The position numbers and the translations under genes are program-made. Below are positions 53,241 through 60,875 of a DNA stretch of 64,000 nt, one piece after another; position 1 is the first letter of the stretch; every line of letters begins with the position of its first letter. The notes below the pieces were generated by a model. The model was not told the origin of the DNA. It did no database searches and saw only the letters and a program-made list of their open reading frames with translations. Source of the stretch: Chitinophagaceae bacterium (lineage in GTDB: Bacteria > Bacteroidota > Bacteroidia > Chitinophagales > Chitinophagaceae); the NCBI GenBank assembly GCA_016786885.1, contig JAEUVO010000031.1, positions 62,001-126,000 on the forward strand. The letters are read 5' to 3'.

Positions 53241-53876
53241 TTATTGTCGTTTATCAATTGAACTGTTTTCAAACGCAATGAGGTTAAACATTTCTCTCAT
53301 CCTACTTCTTAACCGGTTGCCATACATTTCTTCAATTTCACTGGCAGATAGATTGGTAGTTACATGAGTTATCAGATTTTGAGCTATAAACAAATCGTAC
53401 CTGGTCAATAATATTTCTGCCATTACATTGCACTCATTGCCATAATATTTTAAACTACTTTCCACTCCCAAATCATCAAAGCAATAATTCTTCGGGTTAT
53501 GTTGATACAATGCCCCTCTGCTGTATTTATGAATGACAGAAAAGCCATCTTCAATAAATTCAAAACTTGCATCCCTGCATGATTTCAAAATGAACTTGTA
53601 CTTCTCTTGTGTTACATACCGCATTAAACTCATTAGCGTTGTTTTACCGCAACCAACGGGACCGCTTAACAAAATCCCTTTTTCTAAATCAAGCTCTAAC
53701 TCCGGTGCTGCAATGTCGTCTTGCAGGAACCAGCAAAGCAGCAGGTAAATGGTTTGCTTATCTTCTTCATGCAGTTGAAATTTTTTACCATATACTTCTT
53801 TACCTTTTTGTTGCAGCCACTCCCAAACATCGTTGTAGTTATAGCGGCTCTGAATAGTTTTTATTGGTTGTTGCAT
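53241..53876 (-). CDS. DnaC-like AAA ATPase
   Basis: A 211-residue P-loop ATPase. Walker A is GPVGCGKTT (residues 72-80), Walker B-like NYCFDDLG near residue 131, sensor-like THVTTNLS near 170, and RSRMREM as an arginine-finger-type segment. The size and layout fit DnaC/IstB-like helicase-loading ATPases of mobile elements. It overlaps the upstream gene by 38 bases in another frame. Confidence 0.75.
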   Translation of the reverse strand: MQQPIKTIQSRYNYNDVWEWLQQKGKEVYGKKFQLHEEDKQTIYLLLCWFLQDDIAAPELELDLEKGILLSGPVGCGKTTLMSLMRYVTQEKYKFILKSCRDASFEFIEDGFSVIHKYSRGALYQHNPKNYCFDDLGVESSLKYYGNECNVMAEILLTRYDLFIAQNLITHVTTNLSASEIEEMYGNRLRSRMREMFNLIAFENSSIDKRQ

Positions 53877-54588
53877 GAAGATGTTTGGCTTTGGGCTTTA
53901 CTGGTTTGCCTTTGGCAAATTTGTTTGTGTTGAGCATCCAGTTACGGGCTGCAGCTTGCCAGTCTTTCATTTTTGTTCTGCCGCCAACGAGCCAGCCATT
54001 GCTTTGGAAATAGTTGTAAAATTTTGATGCTTCAACAGGTGGAAACTTTTGCGAAGCAAAATATTCCTGCACCTGGACAAGCTGCGGAGCAGAAAAAACA
54101 TTTCTTTCTTTTTTGGCGGAACTTTTTTCTTTCTTTCCTTGCCCGTTCATTTTTTGAACTTCTTTTTTTTGTGCTGGCTTACCCAAGTTTAAAGATGTTT
54201 GGTTTATAATGTTTGAACCGTTTATGTAAGGCTCTTGTGCTTGTTCAGAACCTGTCCCTTTTTTAGTATGGTTTGTACTAAGTGGCTGTTCATTACTTGT
54301 CTGGAAATTGAACAAGTAAACAAGGCTTCCTTTAAATGGATTAAATGAGGGCTTGTATTTGAGATAACCAAAGTCATTCAGTTCTTTCATGCACTTATGA
54401 TACGTTGCTTTGGCACTTATTTTACTTACCCTCATTAATTCATTCCGTGAAATGCTTATTGGATTTTTAAAGCGGCTTGCATTCCAAAACTGGAATAGCG
54501 AAACATACATACTGATATGCGTAGGGTTAAGACGCTCATCAGCGGCCACCCGGTCAAAGAAACCGGCAAGGTGACGGATATAGTTCAT
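53839..54588 (-). CDS. replication-initiation-type (DnaD-like/winged-helix) protein
   Basis: A 249-residue protein. The N-terminal 90 residues form a winged helix (HISMYVSLFQFWNASRFKNP, ISRNELMRVSKISAKATYHK, MKELNDFGYLKYKPSF), followed by a Lys/Ser/Gln-rich linker. The C-terminal motif has EYFASQKFPPVEASKFYNYF, then GWLVGGRTKMKDWQAAARNW. This is typical of phage and mobile-element replication proteins that act with a DnaC-like loader. It overlaps the HTH gene by 4 bases (ATGA) and the ATPase by 38. Confidence 0.7.
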   Translation of the reverse strand: MNYIRHLAGFFDRVAADERLNPTHISMYVSLFQFWNASRFKNPISISRNELMRVSKISAKATYHKCMKELNDFGYLKYKPSFNPFKGSLVYLFNFQTSNEQPLSTNHTKKGTGSEQAQEPYINGSNIINQTSLNLGKPAQKKEVQKMNGQGKKEKSSAKKERNVFSAPQLVQVQEYFASQKFPPVEASKFYNYFQSNGWLVGGRTKMKDWQAAARNWMLNTNKFAKGKPVKPKAKHLHATTNKNYSEPL

Positions 54589-54902
54589 GGGTTGCCTCCT
54601 TTTTTAAGTTTTCCAAAAAGTGTGTTCTCCACTATGGCTTGTTTCTTATTGTCCTCCAACAATGCTTCAATGTCTTCTGAACTATAGTAAATGATGCTGC
54701 CGATTTTTGTAAAAGAAAGTGTACCGTTAATGCGAAGGTTTTGTAATGTCCCTGGTGAAATTTTAAGCAGCTTGCGGACTTCGCTGCTTTTAAGCCATTG
54801 CTTTTGTTTGAGTGGTTTTGAATGGATGAAATTTTTTAATTCATCCAGAAGCTGGTGCCTGAATTCTGTCAGGTCTTCCTTGGTAACAATATTAACTGCC
54901 AT
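54585..54902 (-). CDS. helix-turn-helix (excisionase/MerR-like) protein
   Basis: A 105-residue DNA-binding protein with the common Bacteroidota helix-turn-helix domain: WLKSSEVRKLLKISPGTLQN, then GTLSFTKIGSIIYYSSEDI. Proteins of this type sit at the head of mobile-element modules and act as excisionase or regulator. It is the first gene of the minus-strand run 54902-52783. Confidence 0.8.
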   Translation of the reverse strand: MAVNIVTKEDLTEFRHQLLDELKNFIHSKPLKQKQWLKSSEVRKLLKISPGTLQNLRINGTLSFTKIGSIIYYSSEDIEALLEDNKKQAIVENTLFGKLKKGGNP

Positions 54903-55014
54903 ACGTTGTGGTGAAATTTAGTATGGCACAAAAAAATATGCTTTGATTGAGATTTTTTCCCAAGTTGATACCAACATGGGAAAGATTTTTTTCAAAATCA
55001 ACTAAAGTAAATGG

Positions 55015-55860
55015 CTATTTGTCATCGGCTTCATCCATTCGTTTAATGAGTGACTGTTTGAGTGAATCAATGAATTTCGTTCGTCCTGTTTTCCTCACCC
55101 TGATTTCAAGGAAAGTACGATAATAATCGCCTAACTCTACCCCAAAATAATGTTCAAACAAAACGGCAATGTCTTTAATGTCTGCTTTGCCGTTGTCAAT
55201 AGCACCCTGTGAGTGCAAAGCATAAATTAATTCAATTAAAGCGGTTTTACTCTCTGTCCAGTAGAGTTTCACCTTGGGAATATCCTGGGAAATCATATTC
55301 GTTTCTTTTCTGTCAAGGTTAGATAATTCTTCCTCCAGGTAAACCTGCAGCCGGTCATGTGCAAGTATTTTCGCTACTTTAAAATCGTGGCTCGTACTAA
55401 CCCTTTCATCTGCTTCAAAAAAGAAGCTGTCAACAGTAAGCCGTATATCATATTTACCCCGGAGAAAATATTTATGGTCTAAATAATTGCTTTGGGTGCG
55501 GTAATACCTGTAAAAATCAAGGTTGCTGTCAAAGTAGTGCTTTAATTTATCCAATTCATTTAATAAATACTTTCTTCTTATTTTATCACTTCCATTTGGC
55601 TTACGGGATTCAATTTTATACACCTTTAAATGATAAATCAACGGCGCTAAAAACTTAGGTTTAGTTTCTTTGAAAAATTTTATTTCTTCATTCTGCGTCC
55701 TGAATTTGTGTTTTAATATAATATTCTTTAGCTTATCAACAGCTTTACGACAGACATCTATAGAAAGCTGGGCACATTTAATGGCATCATCTTGTTCTAG
55801 GTCAATAAATTTAAGCTGGTCTTCTAACTGAGATAAGAGGTGTGAAACAGATTCAGTCAC
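55015..55860 (-). CDS. RteC-family protein
   Basis: A 281-residue protein with the RteC hallmark EIKFFKETKPKFLAPLIYHL followed by KVYKIESRKPNGSDKIRRKY. The middle region has FYRYYRTQSNYLDHKYFLRG, and a C-terminal helical domain includes GAIDNGKADIKDIAVLFEHY, then LGDYYRTFLEIRVRKTGRT. In Bacteroides conjugative transposons RteC regulates excision. Here it marks the accessory region as a mobile-element derivative, although no integrase, relaxase or transfer gene is seen in the window. Confidence 0.85.
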   Translation of the reverse strand: MTESVSHLLSQLEDQLKFIDLEQDDAIKCAQLSIDVCRKAVDKLKNIILKHKFRTQNEEIKFFKETKPKFLAPLIYHLKVYKIESRKPNGSDKIRRKYLLNELDKLKHYFDSNLDFYRYYRTQSNYLDHKYFLRGKYDIRLTVDSFFFEADERVSTSHDFKVAKILAHDRLQVYLEEELSNLDRKETNMISQDIPKVKLYWTESKTALIELIYALHSQGAIDNGKADIKDIAVLFEHYFGVELGDYYRTFLEIRVRKTGRTKFIDSLKQSLIKRMDEADDK

Positions 55861-55884
55861 TATACTATCTTTTTTCTACTTTAA

Positions 55885-56547
55885 TTACGATGCCATTTTA
55901 TCTGTTATCAGCTTTATTAAACTTTCATCTGTAAAAGTTTTAATTACCATATCGGCTTTTGACAAATCCTGGTTACCAGAATTTGGATTGTAAAAACCTA
56001 TGCAATACATACCCGCCGCTTTTGCCGCAGTAACTCCGTTTGTGCTGTCTTCTACTACAATACAGGTGTTGGGAATTACCTGGTAGTGCTCGGCTACGCT
56101 TACAAAAATATCCGGTTCCGGTTTCCCCCTGACTACCTGTTCGCCACTAACTATCAAATCAAAATATTCATCTATCGCAAGCTTTGATAAAATTAAATTG
56201 ATGTTTTTCCTGAGGCCCGAAGACGCAATAGCAAGTGTGAAACCGTTTTGTTTTAATAAACCAAATAAAGAAACGATTCCCGGCATTGGTGCTAAAAAAG
56301 CATTTGCCAACATCTGGTGCTTTAACTCTTTCTCCTGCATAATATAGGTTTCGGTTGATTCGGCGAGGCTGTTCTTTTCTTTAAGATAAGTCCAGAATTT
56401 TTTTGCAGATGCCCCAATCCATTTTTGATATTCCTGAACAGTTATTTTAATGCCTATTTTTTTGAACCATTCCATATTTAAGTCCATATATAATTTTTCG
56501 CTATCAAGGATAACGCCGTCCATATCAAAAATGATTACTTTCTTCAT
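55885..56547 (-). CDS. HAD-family hydrolase (beta-phosphoglucomutase-like)
   Basis: A 220-residue cytosolic phosphatase or mutase. Motif I is IIFDMDGVILDSE with nucleophile D8 and D10. The cap (NMEWFKKIGIKITVQEYQKW) is followed by motif II ASSGLRKN near residue 110, motif III lysine in GKPEPDIF near 140 and motif IV VVEDSTNGV near 164. The substrate is unknown. It overlaps the upstream GNAT gene by 4 bases, in a three-gene unit. Confidence 0.88.
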   Translation of the reverse strand: MKKVIIFDMDGVILDSEKLYMDLNMEWFKKIGIKITVQEYQKWIGASAKKFWTYLKEKNSLAESTETYIMQEKELKHQMLANAFLAPMPGIVSLFGLLKQNGFTLAIASSGLRKNINLILSKLAIDEYFDLIVSGEQVVRGKPEPDIFVSVAEHYQVIPNTCIVVEDSTNGVTAAKAAGMYCIGFYNPNSGNQDLSKADMVIKTFTDESLIKLITDKMAS

Positions 56548-57017
56548 TTACTAAGTTTTTGTAATGTTCTTTCGTCCAGGAAAAATCGTGTTTTGGGTTT
56601 TGCTGTGGCTCCAATTCTTTCATAAAATTTCATTGCCTTTTCATTGAAGGTTGGAGTCTGCCATTGTACCTGCCTGCAACCAAGCAGCAGAGATTGTTTT
56701 GCCATTTCCTTTATTAGTTGTTCTCCTATACCGAAATTCCTGGCTTCTGGCCGCAGGTATAAACAATCCATGTGAATATAAAAATCTGCATCCCAGGTAG
56801 AGAATTCTTTCATATAGGTAATGTATCCGAGTATTTTTTGTTCTGATTCAACGAGTAAGCAGAATAACCGGGGGTTATCAGCAAACAGAAATGCGGTAAG
56901 TTTTTCCGCTTTCCCTTCCGAAGTATAAGCAGCCTTCTCAAACTCCGCATGTTCTGCACATAGTTTAATAATTTCAGGTAAATCCCCAATTGTGGCTTTC
57001 CGAATATTATAATCCAT
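56544..57017 (-). CDS. GNAT-family N-acetyltransferase
   Basis: A 157-residue acetyltransferase. It starts MDYNIRKATIGDLPEIIKLC, has LGYITYMKEFST near residue 68 and the acetyl-CoA-binding motif LRPEARNFGIGEQLIKEMA near residue 95, then KAMKFYERIGA near 130. The acceptor is unknown. It lies between an unknown gene (one base apart) and the HAD gene (4-base overlap). Confidence 0.88.
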   Translation of the reverse strand: MDYNIRKATIGDLPEIIKLCAEHAEFEKAAYTSEGKAEKLTAFLFADNPRLFCLLVESEQKILGYITYMKEFSTWDADFYIHMDCLYLRPEARNFGIGEQLIKEMAKQSLLLGCRQVQWQTPTFNEKAMKFYERIGATAKPKTRFFLDERTLQKLSK

Positions 57018-57018
57018 C

Positions 57019-57492
57019 TTATGTATTGAAATGAGTGGTTAAGAATTCATCTAAATCCGCTTGTGTATCCTTTTCTGTAATATATTTTTCCCATTCCCTT
57101 GTTTCAAAATATACAATGGCAAATTCATTTATATAGTCAATCATACTTTTATCCGGGGAAGCAATAAACGTAACGTATGGCGATTTTTTTTCTGAAAAAT
57201 ATACTTCAAGTTGCGGCATATTGTTCTTGTCCCACCAAACCAACCAGGAATAGATACCTGATGCCCAGTAGTGAAATATCAATACGGCAATTTTATGCGG
57301 CAACTGGGATTTTTCAGGAATTGCGTCAATCCATTTACTAATTTCAGATTTCTGGTTTTCAATAAACTCAAAGTCTTCTTTAGCCTTATTTGAAGACACA
57401 CTATATAATTTTAGAAACCAGTTTTTGACAGAATAAATATCATGATAATGAATTATTCTTTTGTCTTCAAGTTGCTTTGATTTCATTCCCAT
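57019..57492 (-). CDS. unknown protein, first gene of the HAD/GNAT unit
   Basis: A 157-residue soluble protein, rich in aromatic residues (IFHYWASGIYSWLVWWDKNN, AIVYFETREWEKYI). No signal, no membrane helix and no family recognised. The overlaps and one-base gap tie it to the GNAT and HAD genes downstream. The gap 57493-57641 holds only a weak hairpin near 57597-57617. Confidence 0.65.
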   Translation of the reverse strand: MGMKSKQLEDKRIIHYHDIYSVKNWFLKLYSVSSNKAKEDFEFIENQKSEISKWIDAIPEKSQLPHKIAVLIFHYWASGIYSWLVWWDKNNMPQLEVYFSEKKSPYVTFIASPDKSMIDYINEFAIVYFETREWEKYITEKDTQADLDEFLTTHFNT

Positions 57493-57641
57493 TCAGTATG
57501 ATATAACTATCGTCTTATAAACATTACATTTAAGAAGCTCAGTGCACTACTACAATACAACATAAAATCATCTTAGTTGTGCTCTCATATTACATGGCGC
57601 ATGTTAAACTGGCGCCTGGCATTATTGGTGAGAACATCTAA

Positions 57642-58574
57642 TCAGTTTAATTTATAGTCGGTCAGCAACCGGGTTATCTGTCTTTCGCTTTTAAGCCCGC
57701 AAAGCCGGGCAATTTGTTTTCTTGTTATATCCGGGTTCTTTTGTAAATCCCGGATTCTTTCTTTTCTTAATAACGTAACATAGTCATTAATAGTAATCCC
57801 GGTTTCTTTCTTAAAAATCCGAGTAAGGTTGCGGCTGCTCATAAACGATATATCAGATAAAAAAGGCAGTGAGGCCTTTTTGTCCAGGTTTTCCTGTAAC
57901 CAGTCCTGCACCTTATGAACACCGGTGTGCATGTGGTTTCTGAAACTCAGAAATATACTTTGCTGTTCCTGGCTGCCACTGCGCCGGTTGTAAATCACCA
58001 GTTCCCTGGAAATTTTATAAGAAAAGTATTCACCTCTTAATTTGCCAATTATATGTAAAGCAATGTCAATACCTGATGATGCACCTGCACTGGTATAAAT
58101 TCCATTATCCTCAATAAACAATACATTTTCCACTACGTTAGCCAATGGAAATTTCTCTTTAAGTGTTGTCGTTCTTTTCCAATGTGTAGTACAATTGCGG
58201 CCATCCAATAAACCAGTTTGTGCCAACAGAAATGCCCCATTACATACGGAGCATACATTAACGCCACTATTGTAGGATGAAGAAATCCAGGTTAATAAAG
58301 CCTTATCCGGCCTTAACTCTTTTGACAAAACATATTTAATATCGGCACTTACAATAAAAATATAATCGCCGGGTTTCAGCTTCTGTGTTTTATAATGTTT
58401 TATCCGGCCAAGAGGAAGATTAGCGGATGTAATTAATTTTTCTTCAAAGGAGCAATACTCCATTTCTAAATCAATACCATGCTCTTTGGCTTCAAAAAAA
58501 ACCTGGGAAGCGCCTGCAAGGTCCAGTAAATTGGTATGAGGCAGTATAAGGAAAGTAATTTTAGTAGATGGCAT
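57642..58574 (-). CDS. GlxA-family AraC-type transcriptional regulator
   Basis: A 310-residue regulator starting MPSTKITFLILPHTNLLDLA. Residues 1-190 form a DJ-1/PfpI-like domain (FIVSADIKYVLSKE, VCSVCNGAFLLAQTGLLDG with the nucleophile-elbow cysteine, GIYTSAGASSGIDIALHIIG). The C-terminal 100 residues are an AraC helix-turn-helix (LPFLSDISFMSSRNLTRIFK, TITINDYVTLLRKERIRDL-like). The frame is open 19 codons further upstream, but this start fits the family. A 19-base element 53 bases upstream recurs ahead of the T9SS gene at 60765 and may be its operator. Confidence 0.88.
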   Translation of the reverse strand: MPSTKITFLILPHTNLLDLAGASQVFFEAKEHGIDLEMEYCSFEEKLITSANLPLGRIKHYKTQKLKPGDYIFIVSADIKYVLSKELRPDKALLTWISSSYNSGVNVCSVCNGAFLLAQTGLLDGRNCTTHWKRTTTLKEKFPLANVVENVLFIEDNGIYTSAGASSGIDIALHIIGKLRGEYFSYKISRELVIYNRRSGSQEQQSIFLSFRNHMHTGVHKVQDWLQENLDKKASLPFLSDISFMSSRNLTRIFKKETGITINDYVTLLRKERIRDLQKNPDITRKQIARLCGLKSERQITRLLTDYKLN

Positions 58575-58626
58575 ATTATTTTTTTCAACAAGATACAAAG
58601 TTAGTTTGGGAGAAAAGGTAGTATTA

Positions 58627-58645
58627 GCCAATTATAGGACATTTT
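58627..58645. promoter_or_regulatory. candidate operator, site 1
   Basis: GCCAATTATAGGACATTTT lies 53-71 bases upstream of the GlxA-family gene. Its first 15 bases are identical at 60832-60846, at a similar distance ahead of another minus-strand gene. Confidence 0.45.
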
Positions 58646-58739
58646 AAGCCAATCGTTTTTAAACGACTTGTGTTACCATTTTGGCAGCAAAACCAGTGTA
58701 TTTTACATCCACTCAAATCCCCCCCCGCAATTTTTTTAA

Positions 58740-59177
58740 TTAATTGCCAGCTACCTTTTCATATTGTTCTATTGTTTTGGCATCTACCGCTGCACAGCCC
58801 CATATTAATTTTAACGTATTACCTGCAATGTGATAATATTTTTTTGGCGGTATGGTATCGGGCATGAAAATGATTCTTTTCTCAAACTCGCCGGGTGTGA
58901 TAGTTGAACATGTTTCTGTTGCAGCAGAGCCATCTATTAAAGTCAAATATTTTCCGCTTTTTTTTACAACTCCATTTTCGGAAAGTTCGTAATTGTCGTC
59001 AATAAATTTTAAAATGTTGCCGTTACCAGGTGGGAATGTTTGTGTTGGGTTGAGACCAATTGTTCTGTACCTTAATTCCCAACCACCTGATACTTGGTTT
59101 TCAGGTTCATTTTCTGCGGTTTTAGAACAACTTGCAATTACGCAGACAATTATCGCAAGGCTAAGAATTTTTTTCAT
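58740..59177 (-). CDS. lipocalin-like lipoprotein
   Basis: A 145-residue protein starting MKKILSLAIIVCVIASC, with C17 the lipid-modified cysteine. The mature part (SGGWELRYRTIGLNPTQTFP, ILKFIDDNYELSENGVVKKS, ETCSTI, LKLIWGCAAV) resembles small lipocalin-like surface lipoproteins of Bacteroidota. The frame is open 16 codons further upstream without signal features. The ligand is unknown. A short C-run (CCCCCCCC) lies just downstream near 58720. Confidence 0.7.
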   Translation of the reverse strand: MKKILSLAIIVCVIASCSKTAENEPENQVSGGWELRYRTIGLNPTQTFPPGNGNILKFIDDNYELSENGVVKKSGKYLTLIDGSAATETCSTITPGEFEKRIIFMPDTIPPKKYYHIAGNTLKLIWGCAAVDAKTIEQYEKVAGN

Positions 59178-59331
59178 ATATGTTTTTTTTAATTGACCCA
59201 GATATTGCATTTTACGTTGCCCCACTTAAAGCCAGATTTGAGACATATTAGGTCAATTTGAATGAGAGTTTCATATTATCCTTACTTTTCAAAGAAAACA
59301 TCCTCTACTTATTACTAATAAATCCACATCC

Positions 59332-59363
59332 AAAAAAGAGGCTGGTTATTCAGCCTCTTTTTT
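59332..59363. terminator. bidirectional terminator at 59.3 kb
   Basis: AAAAAAGAGGCTG pairs with CAGCCTCTTTTTT around GTTATT. It lies about 45 bases after the stop of the T9SS gene at 59407. Confidence 0.9.
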
Positions 59364-59406
59364 ATACAGCATCCTTTAACCTTAAGCAATCCAAATTAGA
59401 AAATTC

Positions 59407-60765
59407 TTATTGTTTTATTATTTTACTCATAATATTATCTCCATCAGCTGTTATTACTTCAAGCATATAAATGCCACTACTAATCCGGGTAATATTATCA
59501 TCCGTTAGAGTAATGGCGTTGCTGCCTTTTGAAACATTGATATTTTTGGTGTAAACAATCCGGCCGCCAGTACTGAGTAACTTTATTTTAATGATTTGAC
59601 TATTATTTACGGAGAGATTAAACTGAATTGAATTTGCAAACGGATTTATCAACCTGTCAATAACCAAATCTTTATTAACACCTTTTGCTTTTACTCTAAC
59701 AATACCGGAATACGAAAATTTACCATCAATGTCAACTGATTTGAGGCGGTAATAAAAATTTTGTGCGCCTGGGGCAAATGCCACAGGGTCATTATGTGTA
59801 TAGTCATATATATTCTTATGAATACCTGTGCTGGTTTGCGAAACAATTGTAACTATAGAATTAAATTCCCGACCATCCACTGAACGCTGAATTTCATAAT
59901 GGCCGAGATTTAATTCATCTGCGGTTTTCCAGTTTATTTCCACTTCGTTGTTGTTAACCGAAGCAGAAAAACTAATAAGTTTTACAGGCAATGTACTTCC
60001 CAAATAGCTACAGTTTGTTGGTAGCGTAAATGATGGTATAGCTCCAGATGCAGCAAATTCTGTTTGCCAGTTTGTTTGATTATTCACGGCTGCCCTTGTT
60101 AATGCAACTGTGGTAACATTTGGGCCGCAAGTAAACCGACCGTTGTTTCGTTCAGAAGTTGAAACATTTTGTGTGCCTACCCAAATTGCATTTGTACCTG
60201 TAGTTAAGCCTGTGGGCAATGAAGAAGCATTTGTGGTATTTGCAGTGCCATCCCATGCGGCGGCTGTAGTATTGGTGGGGTCGCCAACGGCAATGACATA
60301 CACATTCATGTGAATGGCACTAATGAAAGTTGGTGCAGCAGTTGTACCCTGGTAGGCCAATACCTGGTCACCATTAACAGACAAACTTAAAGCTGTGCCG
60401 GTAACAGTGCCTGCCGAACCTCCGCCAGCTAAAGTAGCGGTAGTACCTACGATATGAATTTCTTTACCTGCTACCAAAGCAGCATTGCTTGTCCATGTAA
60501 CTGTTTGCTCTCCGGTACGAAAAACATTTGTACTGAGCCAGCCATTATCTGTAAAATTAATAACCGTGCCTGCGGTAATATTTTTTAGCAGCACAAAAGA
60601 AAATTCGTCAAAGGTTGGTGCGTTGTGACTTGCTACATAGCCAGTAAATGCAATATCGCCAGCTACCAGTGTTGTTTGGGCAGTTACTTTGTATGAGGAA
60701 AAGGCGAGTATCACTGTTGCCAAAAAAAAATCTTTGATTATGGAAAAAGCTTTGGACACTACCAT
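59407..60765 (-). CDS. T9SS-sorted secreted protein with lamin-tail-like domain
   Basis: A 452-residue exported protein. The N-terminal signal (ATVILAFSSYKVTAQ) is followed by a domain typical of Bacteroidota extracellular proteins (LVAGDIAFTGYVASHNAPTF, FSFVLLKNITAGTVINFTDN), ending near residue 255. A fibronectin-like segment follows (KLISFSASVNNNEVEINWKT, FYYRLKSVDIDGKFSYSGIV), and the T9SS tail covers the last 80 residues (LLSTGGRIVYTKNI, SSGIYMLEVITADGDNI). The substrate is unknown. It carries the second copy of the GlxA-associated operator upstream. Confidence 0.85.
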   Translation of the reverse strand: MVVSKAFSIIKDFFLATVILAFSSYKVTAQTTLVAGDIAFTGYVASHNAPTFDEFSFVLLKNITAGTVINFTDNGWLSTNVFRTGEQTVTWTSNAALVAGKEIHIVGTTATLAGGGSAGTVTGTALSLSVNGDQVLAYQGTTAAPTFISAIHMNVYVIAVGDPTNTTAAAWDGTANTTNASSLPTGLTTGTNAIWVGTQNVSTSERNNGRFTCGPNVTTVALTRAAVNNQTNWQTEFAASGAIPSFTLPTNCSYLGSTLPVKLISFSASVNNNEVEINWKTADELNLGHYEIQRSVDGREFNSIVTIVSQTSTGIHKNIYDYTHNDPVAFAPGAQNFYYRLKSVDIDGKFSYSGIVRVKAKGVNKDLVIDRLINPFANSIQFNLSVNNSQIIKIKLLSTGGRIVYTKNINVSKGSNAITLTDDNITRISSGIYMLEVITADGDNIMSKIIKQ

Positions 60766-60831
60766 TTTATAATATTTAAGTGGGAAGTAAATCTCTATTG
60801 TAAAGTTGCTTTAAAAGAACAGGCGCAAAAG

Positions 60832-60850
60832 GCCAATTATAGGACACTTT
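60832..60850. promoter_or_regulatory. candidate operator, site 2
   Basis: GCCAATTATAGGACACTTT lies 67-85 bases upstream of the T9SS gene. Flanking GGCGCAAA and TTTGCGCC form an 8-base inverted repeat around it (about 60822-60855), absent from site 1. Confidence 0.45.
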
Positions 60851-60875
60851 GCGCCATGTGTTTTGTACATCCAAC

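Noticed and set aside
57597..57617. GGCGC...GCGCC hairpin as a terminator
   Set aside because: Short stem and no T-run on either strand.
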